Notes: generated by a model not told the origin, from the sequence alone. Positions 25,207 to 34,274 are shown, counted from the first letter of the stretch. The stretch: DNA of 64,000 nucleotides from Nocardioides agariphilus (GCF_015352445.1 NZ_JADKPO010000002.1:124001-188000), one strand, 5' to 3'. Numbers and translations are program-made.

Positions 25207-25228
25207 CCCACAAGCCTACGATCGAAGC
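25207..25228. promoter_or_regulatory. Divergent leaderless promoter pair with overlapping -10 boxes
   Basis: Within the 22 bp between two divergent start codons, TACGAT (25,217-25,222, plus) stands 6 nt before the ATG at 25,229. TAGGCT (25,218-25,213, minus) stands 6 nt before the GTG at 25,206. Both match TANNNT and would start transcription at or next to the first codon. They share bases 25,217-25,218, so RNA polymerase could melt only one at a time. Confidence 0.6.
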
Positions 25229-26602
25229 ATGGGTAGTCCTGGTTTGAACCTCGCGCGCCAGAAGATGCTGGACGCGGGCGTGGACGAGGTGGCGGTCGAC
25301 ACGTTCGCCCACTACTACCGGCTGCTCGAGCACGGCGAGACCGGCATGATCCCGGAGACCGCGATCGAGCCGATCGACATGGAGGCGCTCGCAGACGTCG
25401 AGGTCGCCGACGAGGTCGCGGCCGACGCGATCCGCACGACCGCGGTCATCAAGCTCAACGGCGGGCTCGGCACCTCGATGGGCATGGACCGCGCGAAGTC
25501 GCTGCTCTGCGTGCGCCGCGGCCTCTCGTTCCTCGACGTGATCGCCCGTCAGGTGCTGCATCTGCGCAAGCAGTACGACGCGCCGCTCCCGATGATCTTC
25601 ATGAACTCCTTCCGCACCTCGGCAGACACGATGGCGGCGCTGGCGCGCTACGAGGACCTGGCGGTCGACGGCCTGCCCTTGGAGTTCTGGCAGAACAAGG
25701 AGCCCAAGCTCCTCGAGAAGGGCCTGGTGCCGGCGTCCTACCCCCGCAACCCCGATCTCGAGTGGTGTCCGCCGGGACACGGTGACCTCTACACGGCCCT
25801 TCGTGGCACGGGTCTCCTGGACCGTCTCATCGAGCAGGGCTACGAACGCGTCTTCGTCTCCAACTCCGACAACCTCGGTGCCACGCCCGACCCACGCCTG
25901 GCGGGCTGGTTGAAGTCCCACCGCATCCCGTTCGCGATCGAGGCGGTGCGGCGCACCCCGTCCGACCGCAAGGGCGGGCACTTCGCCCGACGCAGGAGCG
26001 ACGGCCGGATCGTGCTGCGCGAGACGGCCCAGACGCTGCCCCAGGACCAGGAGGCGCTGGCCGATCTCAGCCGCCACAGGTACTCCTCGACCAACAACTT
26101 GTGGTTCGACCTGGTCGCGATGAGCAACGAGCTCGACCGCCGCGGCGGCATCCTGGGTCTCCCGCTGATCCGCAACGTCAAGAACCTCGACCCCGCCGAC
26201 ACCTCCACGCCCAAGGTGATCCAGATCGAGACCGCGATGGGCGCGGCCATCGAGGTGTTCGCGGCAGCCCGCACCATCGAGGTCGGGCGTGACCGGTTCA
26301 TCCCCGTCAAGACGACCAACGACCTGCTGGTGCTGCGTTCCGACGTCTACGACCTCGGCGCCGACTTCGGGCTCGACCAGGAAGGCGACCTGCCGTTCGT
26401 CGATCTCGATCCCGACTTCTACCGGATGGTCGGCGACTTCGACCAGCGCTTCCCCGAGGGCGCGCCGTCGCTGCGCAGGGCGCGCTCGCTCAAGGTCGAG
26501 GGCGACTTCACCTTCGGTCGCGGCGTCGAGGTCGTGGGCGACGTGGAGCTCGAAGCCGACACGGCGAAGCGGATCGCGGCCGGCACGGTGCTCGACGGGT
26601 GA
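25229..26602 (+). CDS. UTP-glucose-1-phosphate uridylyltransferase (UDPGP type)
   Basis: 457 residues. It is the long eukaryote-like UDP-glucose pyrophosphorylase rather than the GalU type: KLNGGLGTSMGMDRAKSLL holds the nucleotide-binding loop, followed by PLEFWQNKEPKL, EWCPPGHGDLYTAL, VFVSNSDNLGA and FIPVKTTNDLLVL. It makes UDP-glucose for cell-wall and capsule sugars. It heads a packed run: its stop overlaps the glp start (TGATG). The ATG at 25,229 has no ribosome-binding site but a well-placed -10, in agreement with a leaderless message. Confidence 0.93.
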   Translation: MGSPGLNLARQKMLDAGVDEVAVDTFAHYYRLLEHGETGMIPETAIEPIDMEALADVEVADEVAADAIRTTAVIKLNGGLGTSMGMDRAKSLLCVRRGLSFLDVIARQVLHLRKQYDAPLPMIFMNSFRTSADTMAALARYEDLAVDGLPLEFWQNKEPKLLEKGLVPASYPRNPDLEWCPPGHGDLYTALRGTGLLDRLIEQGYERVFVSNSDNLGATPDPRLAGWLKSHRIPFAIEAVRRTPSDRKGGHFARRRSDGRIVLRETAQTLPQDQEALADLSRHRYSSTNNLWFDLVAMSNELDRRGGILGLPLIRNVKNLDPADTSTPKVIQIETAMGAAIEVFAAARTIEVGRDRFIPVKTTNDLLVLRSDVYDLGADFGLDQEGDLPFVDLDPDFYRMVGDFDQRFPEGAPSLRRARSLKVEGDFTFGRGVEVVGDVELEADTAKRIAAGTVLDG

Positions 26603-27855
26603 TGGCCAACGACCAGCCCAAGGACCGGCAGAGCCTGAGAAGCGTCGACGAGCACCAGCAGGCGATCCTCGACTCGCTGCGGCCGCTGCCGCCGTACGAC
26701 CAGCCCCTGCTCGACGCGCTCGGCCTGGTGGCCGCCGAGGACGTGACCTCGCCGATCGACCTGCCGAGCTTCGACAACTCGGCCATGGACGGCTACGCCG
26801 TGGTACAGGCCGATGTGGCCTCGGCCTCCGACGAGAACCCCGTGCACCTGCCGGTGGTCGGCGAGATCGGTGCCGGCCAGGCGCGCATCCTGGCCCTGTC
26901 TCCCGGCACGGCCGTCAAGATCATGACCGGCGCGCCCGTTCCTGCCGGCGCTGACGCGATCGTGCCCTATGAGTGGACCGACCGAGGAGTCGCCCAGGTC
27001 GTCATCTCCAAGGCGCCCTACGAGGGCCAGCACGTGCGCGGCGCGGGCGAGGACGTCACCGTCGGCGACCTGCTGATCGAGGAGGGCACGCGGCTCGGCC
27101 CGCGCCAGCTCGGCCTGCTGGCGAGCGTGGGCCGCGCGTCGGTCGTCGTGCGTCCCCGCCCTCGCGTGGTGATCCTCTCGACCGGGTCGGAGCTGCGGGA
27201 GCCGGGCACGGCTCGTGGCCACGACTCCATCTACGACGGCAACTCCTACATGCTCGCCGCAGCCGTACGCCGGGCGGGCGCGATCGCCTACCGCGTCGGC
27301 ATCGTGCCCGACGAGCCGCAAGCGTTCCTCGACGCGCTGGGTGACCAGCTGGTGCGCGCTGACGCAGTGATCACCAGCGGCGGCGTGTCGATGGGTGACT
27401 ACGACGTGGTCAAGGAGGCGCTGCTGCCGAGCGGGACCGTGTGGTTCGGCGGGGTTGCCATGCAGCCGGGCAAGCCGCAGGGTTTCGGTGTGGTGGGCGA
27501 GGACCAGACCCCGATCTTCACGCTGCCCGGCAACCCGGTCTCCTCGTTCATCTCCTTCGAGATGTTCGTGCTGCCGGCGCTGCGCCGGATGATGGGGCTG
27601 CTGCCCTATGCGCGCCCGACGGTCGAGGCGACGCTGACCCACGCTGTGAAGTCGCCGCCCGGTCGCGCGCAGTACCTCCGTGGCGAGCTGGAGGCGGGTG
27701 ACCGCACGGTGACGGTCTCGCCCGTCGGCGGCCCCGGCTCCCACCTGATCGGCGACCTGTCCCAGGCCAACGCGCTGATCGTGGTGCCGACCGAGACGAC
27801 CTCGCTCGATGCGGGTGCCACGGTCACCGTCGTCCCCCTGGATCGGGAGTTCTGA
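26602..27855 (+). CDS. glp: Gephyrin-like molybdotransferase Glp (MoeA family)
   Basis: 417 residues with the MoeA domain order: the N-terminal linker domain (IDLPSFDNSAMDGYAV), GTAVKIMTGAPVPAGADAIVP, the MPT-binding domain (VITSGGVSMGDYDVVKEAL, IFTLPGNPVSSFISFEMFV) and the C-terminal barrel. MoeA inserts molybdate into the cofactor. In corynebacteria a paralogue called Glp instead binds FtsZ and works with the membrane protein GlpR. The order pyrophosphorylase, glp, moaC, mog, acetyltransferase, sepX/glpR here supports Glp. The ATG overlaps the previous stop by one base (TGATG); a GTG three bases earlier is also in frame. The next gene starts at this gene's last base. Confidence 0.88.
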   Translation: MANDQPKDRQSLRSVDEHQQAILDSLRPLPPYDQPLLDALGLVAAEDVTSPIDLPSFDNSAMDGYAVVQADVASASDENPVHLPVVGEIGAGQARILALSPGTAVKIMTGAPVPAGADAIVPYEWTDRGVAQVVISKAPYEGQHVRGAGEDVTVGDLLIEEGTRLGPRQLGLLASVGRASVVVRPRPRVVILSTGSELREPGTARGHDSIYDGNSYMLAAAVRRAGAIAYRVGIVPDEPQAFLDALGDQLVRADAVITSGGVSMGDYDVVKEALLPSGTVWFGGVAMQPGKPQGFGVVGEDQTPIFTLPGNPVSSFISFEMFVLPALRRMMGLLPYARPTVEATLTHAVKSPPGRAQYLRGELEAGDRTVTVSPVGGPGSHLIGDLSQANALIVVPTETTSLDAGATVTVVPLDREF

Positions 27856-28331
27856 TGGCAGACCAGCCGCGCTTGACCCACCTCGACGAGACCGGTGCGG
27901 CGCGCATGGTCGACGTATCGGCCAAGGAGGTGACTGCTCGATCGGCGACGGCCAGCGGCCGGGTGCTGGTCTCCCCGGCCGTCATCGCGTTGCTGCGCGG
28001 TGAGGGGATGCCCAAGGGCGACGCCCTCTCGGTGGCGCGACTGGCCGGGATCATGGGCGCCAAGCAGACGCCTCAGCTGATCCCCTTGTGCCACCCGCTG
28101 ATGCTGTCGTCGGTGACCGTCGACCTGGCCCTCACCGACGAGTCGGTCGACATCGTGGCCAGGGTCGCCACCACCGAACGCACCGGCGTCGAGATGGAGG
28201 CGCTGACGGCGGTCTCGGTGGCTGCGCTGACGGTGATCGACATGATCAAGGCCGTCGACAAGGCAGCGGTGATCACCGACGTACGCGTCGAGTCCAAGTC
28301 CGGGGGCCGGTCGGGGGACTGGCAGCGATGA
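27855..28331 (+). CDS. moaC: Cyclic pyranopterin monophosphate synthase MoaC
   Basis: 158 residues, normal length. It contains MVDVSAKEVTARSATASGRV, PQLIPLCHPLMLSSV with the conserved His-Pro, and ALTVIDMIKAVDKAAVITDVRV followed by KSGGRSGDW. MoaC forms cyclic pyranopterin monophosphate in molybdopterin synthesis. The gene begins at the last base of glp (TGATG) and overlaps mog at ATGA, so translation is coupled on both sides. Confidence 0.96.
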   Translation: MADQPRLTHLDETGAARMVDVSAKEVTARSATASGRVLVSPAVIALLRGEGMPKGDALSVARLAGIMGAKQTPQLIPLCHPLMLSSVTVDLALTDESVDIVARVATTERTGVEMEALTAVSVAALTVIDMIKAVDKAAVITDVRVESKSGGRSGDWQR

Positions 28332-28819
28332 CCGAGGAAGTCCTCCACGTACCCGCCGCGGTGGTCGTCGCGTCGAACCGGGCGGCCGCGGGGGTCTACG
28401 ACGACCTCACCGGCCCGGTCCTGGTCGACTTCTTGCGCTCGCTCGACTTCGCGGTCGGCGACCCCGTCGTCGTACCCGACGGGGCTCCAGTGGGCGAGGC
28501 GATCTCGGCCGCGGTCGCCGACGGCGCGCGCGTGGTGCTGACCACGGGAGGTACGGGCCTGACACCCACCGACCGCACGCCCGAGCAGACCCGGGCACTG
28601 CTCGACTTCGAGGTGCCGGGCATCGGCGAGGCGATCCGGGCCTACGGCGCGAGCAAGGGCATCCCGGCAGCCGCCCTGTCGCGCGGCATCGCCGGAGTGA
28701 TCGGCTCGTGCCTGGTCGTGAACCTGCCCGGCTCGAAGGGCGGGGTGAAGGACGGGCTCGTGGTGCTGGCGCCGATCCTCGAGCACGCGATCGAGCAGAT
28801 CGTCGGCAGTGACCACTGA
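28328..28819 (+). CDS. Molybdenum cofactor biosynthesis protein MoaB/Mog
   Basis: 163 residues from the ATG that overlaps the moaC stop. The MPT adenylyltransferase fold is shown by VVVASNRAAAGVYDDLTGP, VVLTTGGTGLTPTDRTPEQT (the TTGGTG loop binds the pterin phosphate) and LVVNLPGSKGGVKDGL. It should adenylate molybdopterin before molybdate insertion, handing over to MoeA-type proteins. It lies in one unit with glp and moaC. Confidence 0.93.
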   Translation: MTEEVLHVPAAVVVASNRAAAGVYDDLTGPVLVDFLRSLDFAVGDPVVVPDGAPVGEAISAAVADGARVVLTTGGTGLTPTDRTPEQTRALLDFEVPGIGEAIRAYGASKGIPAAALSRGIAGVIGSCLVVNLPGSKGGVKDGLVVLAPILEHAIEQIVGSDH

Positions 28820-28828
28820 GAGGCGACC

Positions 28829-29428
28829 GTGAACGCGGCGCCGGGGTGGCCGGCCGTTCTGCAGCACGGCGAGGTGACGGTCCGCCCGCTGGCCTACGCC
28901 GACGCCCGGGCCTGGAAGGCGGCGCGCAAGGCCAACGCCGACTGGCTGCGGCCGTGGGATGCGACCGTCCCGCCGGGCGGCGCGGAGCGTCCGGCGTCCT
29001 TCCGTGCGTTGGTACGCCGGCTCGACCGCTCGGCGCGGATCGGCGCGACCATGCCGTTCGCGATAGATGTCGACGGGCAGTTCGCCGGCCAGATCACGGT
29101 CAACAACATCGTGCGCGGCTCCGCGCAGTTCGCCTCGATCGGCTACTGGCTGGACCGCTCGTTCGCCGGCCGTGGGGTGATGCCGCTCGCCGTCGCGCTG
29201 GTCATCGACCACTGCTTCACCGCGGCGGGCCTGCACCGCATCGAGATCGCGATCCGGCCCGAGAACTCCAACTCCCTGCGCGTCGTGGAGAAGCTCGGCC
29301 TGCGCGAGGTCGGCTACGCGCCCCGCTTCATCCACATCGACGGTGACTGGCGCGACCACCGGCTGTACGCCGTGACGGTCGAGGAGGCTCCCGGGGGTCT
29401 CGTGCGACGACTTCTCTCCGCTGGTTGA
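28829..29428 (+). CDS. GNAT N-acetyltransferase, RimJ/RimL type
   Basis: 199 residues, GTG start 9 bp after mog and following GAGAGGCGA. The GNAT core is clear: FAGQITVNNIVRG, IGYWLDRSFAGRGVMPLAVAL (acetyl-CoA loop R/Q-x-x-G-x-G/A), HRIEIAIRPENSNSLRVVEKLG and a C-terminal DHRLYAVT. RimJ-type enzymes acetylate protein N-termini, including ribosomal proteins. The target here is unknown. The end runs into an intergenic repeat. Confidence 0.9.
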   Translation: MNAAPGWPAVLQHGEVTVRPLAYADARAWKAARKANADWLRPWDATVPPGGAERPASFRALVRRLDRSARIGATMPFAIDVDGQFAGQITVNNIVRGSAQFASIGYWLDRSFAGRGVMPLAVALVIDHCFTAAGLHRIEIAIRPENSNSLRVVEKLGLREVGYAPRFIHIDGDWRDHRLYAVTVEEAPGGLVRRLLSAG

Positions 29429-29460
29429 GGAGGGCGCGCTGGCGCCCGCCTCGAAACCAG
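29421..29460. repeat. Intergenic palindromic repeat
   Basis: CTGGTT...GGGCGCGC...GCGCCC...AAACCAG forms a long imperfect hairpin overlapping the last codons of the acetyltransferase gene. The CTGGTTGAG...CTCGAAACCAG outer ends match a repeat type common between genes of Nocardioides-like actinobacteria. It may also end the transcript. Confidence 0.6.
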
Positions 29461-29529
29461 TCCCACTAGTCACACGAGTTCCCTGGCGACACACCTATGG
29501 ACATCCGCCCCACCATGCGCTAGCAAACC

Positions 29530-29535
29530 TAGGCT
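29530..29535 (+). promoter_or_regulatory. -10 element for leaderless sepX
   Basis: TAGGCT ends 7 nt before the GTG start at 29,543, with no Shine-Dalgarno sequence in between. This is the geometry of a leaderless actinobacterial gene. It also implies that sepX has its own promoter separate from the glp run. Confidence 0.55.
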
Positions 29536-29542
29536 CACCTCC

Positions 29543-30328
29543 GTGGACCTGAGCGGACTGATCTTCGTCGCCCTGGCGGTCGCCTGGGCCGCCTATCTCA
29601 TCCCCAAGGCGCTCAAGCACCACGAAGAGGTCGTCCGCACCCGGTCCGTCGACACCTTCTCCGACTCCATGCGGGTCCTGGCTCGCCGCGAGCCCGTCGA
29701 CCGCCGCACCGCCCGGCTCGTCGTCCCCGGCAAGCCCGCCACGCAGGTCGAGGCCGTGCAGGGCGACTCCGTCGTGACGACCGCCGAGGAGCTCGCCGCC
29801 CGCCGGCGGGCGACCAACCGGGCCGCCCGCCGCCGTCGCCGCGTCCTGCTCCTCCTGCTGCTCGCCAACGTGGCCGTCGTCGCCCTCGCCACCGCCCACG
29901 TGTTCTCCTGGTGGTGGACGGCCGCACCGGCCGGCGTCCTGCTCGCCTGGCTCGTCGCCTGCCGCCTCATGGTCCGTCGCGAACGGGCCTGGCGCCCCTC
30001 TGTCATCGACCAGGTCGTCGACGCGCTGATCGAGGACGAGATCCTCGAGACCGCCGAACGCCCGGCCCTGATGCTCGACGACGAGACCGGCGAAATGGTC
30101 GCCGTCGACGACCCGGGCCTGTGGGATCCGGTGCCCGTGACCCTCCCGACGTACGTCGGCAAGGCCACCGCCCGGCGTACGGTCCGCACCATCGACCTCG
30201 ACTCCACCGGCGTATGGACGTCGGGCCGCACCGAGGCCGACAGCCAGCTGGCTCGCGAGGCCGACGAGGCGGCCAAGGCTGCCCGCGACGAGAAGCCGTC
30301 CGAGGGCGACCGCGCCGTCGGCTCTTGA
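29543..30328 (+). CDS. sepX: Divisome protein SepX/GlpR
   Basis: 261 residues. The N-terminal membrane segment (LSGLIFVALAVAWAAYLIPKAL) is followed by the conserved RTRSVDTFSDSMRVLARREP. A second pair of hydrophobic helices (VLLLLLLANVAVVALATAHVF and AGVLLAWLVACRLMV) follows after an Arg-rich loop. The C-terminal part has WDPVPVTLPTYVGKATARRTVRTIDLD, the SepX/GlpR signature. Homologues sit at division sites in Streptomyces (SepX) and bind the gephyrin-like Glp in corynebacteria (GlpR). glp lies about 1.7 kb upstream here, in agreement with a Glp-GlpR pair. Confidence 0.88.
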   Translation: MDLSGLIFVALAVAWAAYLIPKALKHHEEVVRTRSVDTFSDSMRVLARREPVDRRTARLVVPGKPATQVEAVQGDSVVTTAEELAARRRATNRAARRRRRVLLLLLLANVAVVALATAHVFSWWWTAAPAGVLLAWLVACRLMVRRERAWRPSVIDQVVDALIEDEILETAERPALMLDDETGEMVAVDDPGLWDPVPVTLPTYVGKATARRTVRTIDLDSTGVWTSGRTEADSQLAREADEAAKAARDEKPSEGDRAVGS

Positions 30329-30409
30329 ACCGCTGCTGATTCGATCCGGTCTGAAGGCCGGTGCTAGCCTTCCGTTTCGCGTCTTCGGGGTGATCCCCCG
30401 GACGCACCT

Positions 30410-30931
<522 letters not shown>

Positions 30932-31538
30932 CTACTGAACCGTGACGGCCGCGAGCTTCGAGCCGCTGGCCATGGCGACGACACGCGAGCTCGCGACGAC
31001 TTGCACGCCGAGCACGTTGCTCTCGGCGCTGCTGCCCCTGAGGAGAAGCGTCGTCGGACCGTCGACCGTCACGAGATGGGTCATCTGGATCTCGATCGCG
31101 CCGACAATGTTGCTTTCGACGACGTTCTGACGGGCTTCGGCCGCGCAGGTACCGGTCTTCGCCTCGAGGACCGTATCGCCGTTCAAGATGCGAGCCTGCC
31201 CGTAGAACCAGGGTTGATCCGGCCCAGATGCGTTGGCCGGGTCGGGGTCTCCACCGGACGATGTGTTGTCCCAGGTGCAGGTCACGGGGACGCTGGCGCT
31301 GACCAGCCACTTGCCGGCGTGCGGCAGCTCGAGCGATGCCAAGACGATCCCGGTGGCCGCGACGAACTCGATGTTGGTGTTGCCGACCTGGTTGGCCTCG
31401 ACGTCCTCGCCCCCGGCCGCGGCCACCACTTCGGCCAGGCTCAGGCCACCAAGCGTCTGGGCGTCGTCGGGTCGGTCTTCAGGGGGCCCGCAAGGTGCTT
31501 GTTCTTGACCGCTTCAAGAGCGATGTCGGAGGACTTCA
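30932..31538 (-). pseudogene. Frameshifted secreted-type beta-rich protein
   Basis: From GTG 31,538 the frame reads SSDIALEAVKNKHLAGPLKTDP and then stops at 31,441. One base change in phase restores DDAQTLGGLSLAEVVAAAGG and an open frame to the stop at 30,932. The junction CCGACGAC would need one more G. The joined product resembles extracellular proteins that have a short repeat-like stalk and a beta-sandwich end (FVAATGIVLASLELPHAGKW, CTWDN, THLVTVDGPTTLLLRG). No signal peptide is present, because the adjoining response-regulator gene starts where it should be. So it is probably both truncated and frameshifted; a sequencing error could explain the shift only. Confidence 0.5.
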
Positions 31539-31582
31539 CGTTCTGGACCGGGCCAGGGCTCTCCGACCACGGCGCTCGGGTG

Positions 31583-32242
31583 TCAGGTTCCCGGGCGGAT
31601 GAGGCCCGACTCGTAGGCAACGACCACGGCTTGGGCGCGGTCACGGAGGTCGAGCTTGGTCAGCAGCCTGGACACGTGTGTACGTACCGTCGTTTCTGCG
31701 ACCACCAGGTCTTGGGCGATCTCGGCATTCGACCTTCCGCGTCCGACCAGGGCGAGGACCTCGACCTCGCGTGCAGTGAGCTCCGCGAGGCCCACGGGTC
31801 GTGATGAGGAGGGTGACGGAAGCCTGCAGAACTCCTCGATCAGGCGGCGGGTCACCGACGGCGCCAGGAGGGTGTCGCCGGCCATGATGGTGCGGATCGC
31901 GTCGGTGAGTTGGTTGCGGCGGACATCCTTGAGCAGGAACCCCCCGGCGCCGGCCTTCATCCCTTCGTAGACGTATTCGTTGCGATCGAAGGTCGTGAGC
32001 AACAACACCTTCGGCGGGGTCTTGAGAAGTACCAGCCTCCGGGTCGTTTCGATGCCGTCCAGGACTGGCATCTGGATATCGACCAGGGCGAGGTCCGGGG
32101 TGAGTCGGCGGGCGGCAGACAGCGCCTCTTCTCCGTTCGCGGCCTCGCCGACCACTTCGAGGTCGGGCTCCAGGTCGATGATCGTGCGGAGACCGTCGCG
32201 CACGATGGCCTCGTCGTCGACGACCAGGACCCTGATCGTCAT
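31583..32242 (-). CDS. NarL-type response regulator
   Basis: 219 residues. The receiver domain has VVDDEAIVRDG and phospho-acceptor D55 in LALVDIQMP, the switch region LLTTFDRNEYVYEGMKAGAGGFLLKDV with conserved Thr and Lys, and a C-terminal LuxR-type HTH (LTAREVEVLALVGRGRSNAEI, TVRTHVSRLLTKLDLRDR). It is coupled to the sensor kinase gene by a 4-bp overlap. It is probably activated by that kinase; the targets are unknown. Confidence 0.93.
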   Translation of the reverse strand: MTIRVLVVDDEAIVRDGLRTIIDLEPDLEVVGEAANGEEALSAARRLTPDLALVDIQMPVLDGIETTRRLVLLKTPPKVLLLTTFDRNEYVYEGMKAGAGGFLLKDVRRNQLTDAIRTIMAGDTLLAPSVTRRLIEEFCRLPSPSSSRPVGLAELTAREVEVLALVGRGRSNAEIAQDLVVAETTVRTHVSRLLTKLDLRDRAQAVVVAYESGLIRPGT

Positions 32243-33417
32243 GGGCAGGGCACCGGGAGGCGTGCGGAGACGGCGTACCCGGTTTCCGGGCGCGGACCGG
32301 CCTGGATCGCGCCGCCGTACAACGTGACGCGTTCGTGCAGCCCGGTGAGGCCGCGTCCGGTTCCGTCGCCGGTGGTCGCGGTCGGGGCGCCGTCATCGAG
32401 GATCTCGATCGCCAGCGCGTCGACCTCGTAGCCGATTCGGACCGTTGCCCGTGGGGGTTGCGCGTGCTTGAGCACGTTGGTCAGGGCTTCTTGAACGATC
32501 CGATAGGCCGCGAGATCTACTCCCGCGGGGATCTCGCGGGTTTGACCCTCGACCGTCAGGGAGATGTGCGCGCCAGCTGTGCGGGCGTGGTCGAGCAGGC
32601 TGTCGAGGTCACGTAGGCCGGGCTGCGGATCCAAGGACCGGTCGGCGCCGTCCTCGCCGAGGAGCACCAGGAGTCGGCGCATCTCCTCAAGGGCGGCCCG
32701 GGCACTGGACTCTGCGGAAGCAACCCGCGAGTGAGCGAGGTCGAGGGCGTTGTTGGCGAGCAGAGCCTCGGCGCCGACGAGCTGCAAGACCACGACGGTC
32801 AGACCGTGGCCGACCACGTCGTGGAGCTCGCGCGAGATCCGTGCGCGCTCCGCCATCACCGCCTCTCGGGTGCGCGCCTCGCGGTCGCGCAAGAGAGCCC
32901 GCGACCGGTCCTCGACCGCTGCCTGCTGGGTCGCATTGCGAGCGAAAGCCCGCCCGAGCGGCCAGGCCGCGCCCAGAACCAGATAGAAGACGGCCTCGCC
33001 GCCGTCGAAGGTGAACGCCGGGTCCCTCAGCTCGTGGACAGCCGTGCCGAGGAGAACCAAGGGCGCTGCGACCGCGAGCGCGCTGGCACGTGCGTATCGC
33101 CCGACCGCATAGAACGCGATCACCGAGGGCAGCAGCGACCCGAGCCCTTCGGGTGCGCCGAAGACCAGGTACTCCACCGCATCCACGGTCACGATCGCCG
33201 CGAGAACCGCGAGTGGTCCCCGGCGGCGCCAGACCAGGAGCAACGAGGTCACCAGATAGAGCAGTGAGACGACAGCCGGCGGCCCGACGACGTGTCCGAG
33301 GTTCACGGGCCGAGGCAGCCACACATCGGTCTGCGTGACCACGGCCAGGGCGAGCGGGAGGTACAGGTCGGAGCGCGGAACCGCGATCTCTCGCAGCCAC
33401 CGGCGAGTCGGTCTCAC
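32239..33417 (-). CDS. Sensor histidine kinase (HisKA_3 type)
   Basis: 392 residues. Five or six membrane segments occupy residues 18-155, with little outside sequence, so the signal is probably sensed in the membrane. The dimerisation and phosphotransfer helix has RARISRELHDVVGHGL, H199 being the phosphorylated residue. The ATPase part has the N box (YRIVQEALTNVLKHAQ) and TGDGTGRGLTGLHERV. A TAATGT hexamer stands 8 nt upstream of the GTG start, suggesting no or a very short leader. It pairs with the coupled NarL-type regulator. Confidence 0.92.
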   Translation of the reverse strand: MRPTRRWLREIAVPRSDLYLPLALAVVTQTDVWLPRPVNLGHVVGPPAVVSLLYLVTSLLLVWRRRGPLAVLAAIVTVDAVEYLVFGAPEGLGSLLPSVIAFYAVGRYARASALAVAAPLVLLGTAVHELRDPAFTFDGGEAVFYLVLGAAWPLGRAFARNATQQAAVEDRSRALLRDREARTREAVMAERARISRELHDVVGHGLTVVVLQLVGAEALLANNALDLAHSRVASAESSARAALEEMRRLLVLLGEDGADRSLDPQPGLRDLDSLLDHARTAGAHISLTVEGQTREIPAGVDLAAYRIVQEALTNVLKHAQPPRATVRIGYEVDALAIEILDDGAPTATTGDGTGRGLTGLHERVTLYGGAIQAGPRPETGYAVSARLPVPCP

Positions 33418-33589
33418 GGCTCACGACATTAGCGCCAGCGCTCCGTGCGCGCGTCAACTCTGCGATGACCCCTGTCGACCAGGCGACGACCACGTCGGCC
33501 GATGTTCGACGCCAGCTCGTCTCGTCGTACGACGCGTCCTGCAGGTGTCCATTCCTAGGTTGCGGGGAGCCGAACCCGAGGAGCCCGCC

Positions 33590-34243
33590 ATGAGTCCGAT
33601 GTCCAGCCGACAGCTGGCGACAGCAGCCTGCGCCTGCGTCGCCGTGTTCCCGGCCGTTGTCGTCTCGCTCAACCTGATCCAGCACGTCACATACGACCCG
33701 AAGGTGCAGGCGATCAGCGAGCTCGCGCTCGGCCGGGGCGGCGCCCTGATGGTGGTGGCCTTCTTGTCACTGGGCAGTGGCATCGCGCTGCTCGCCCGTC
33801 TTCTTGGCCGCACCTGCACCCGTGGGCGCGTGACCCGCTGGATGCTGTACGTCGCAGCCGTGCTCGCCGGCCCGATGTCCGCCTTCTTCCACACCGACCT
33901 GACGGGCCAGCCGGCCACCACCCACGGCACCATCCACAATGACGCCGGCCTCGCGGCGTTCCTCATCATCTTGATCTCGATGTACGCCGCCAGCGGACTC
34001 TTCCGCCGAGAGACCATCTGGAGAGGCTTCGCCGCACCGACCCTGGTCTGGGCCGTCGCGGCAACCGGGTCCTTCTTCCTGATCCCCGCACTCCCCGCAC
34101 ATTTCGGACTCGCTCAGCGCGTCTTCGTCGCAACCTTCATCAGTTGGCTCCTCGCGGCTTCGGCCTACGCGCGACGAGTGGCACCACCTGCTGAGGACGC
34201 AACGCTCACCGGAGCGCCAGCCTCTGGATCCAGCCGGGGGTAG
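33590..34243 (+). CDS. DUF998-family membrane protein
   Basis: 217 residues from ATG 33,590, with GAGGAG eight bases upstream. Six hydrophobic helices are visible, the first at ATAACACVAVFPAVVVSLNL. The family-like motif is QAISELALGRGGALMVVAFL, and a conserved FFHTDLTG...T.HG.IHN segment follows in the third loop. The role of DUF998 proteins is unknown. Confidence 0.75.
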   Translation: MSPMSSRQLATAACACVAVFPAVVVSLNLIQHVTYDPKVQAISELALGRGGALMVVAFLSLGSGIALLARLLGRTCTRGRVTRWMLYVAAVLAGPMSAFFHTDLTGQPATTHGTIHNDAGLAAFLIILISMYAASGLFRRETIWRGFAAPTLVWAVAATGSFFLIPALPAHFGLAQRVFVATFISWLLAASAYARRVAPPAEDATLTGAPASGSSRG

Positions 34244-34274
34244 TCCCGTTCGACCCGCAACGAAAGAGGGCACG

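Noticed and set aside
24902-25228. Longer N-terminus for the UDP-glucose pyrophosphorylase
   Set aside because: It is antisense to the cyclo-ligase gene. ATG 25,229 matches the family start and the leaderless -10.
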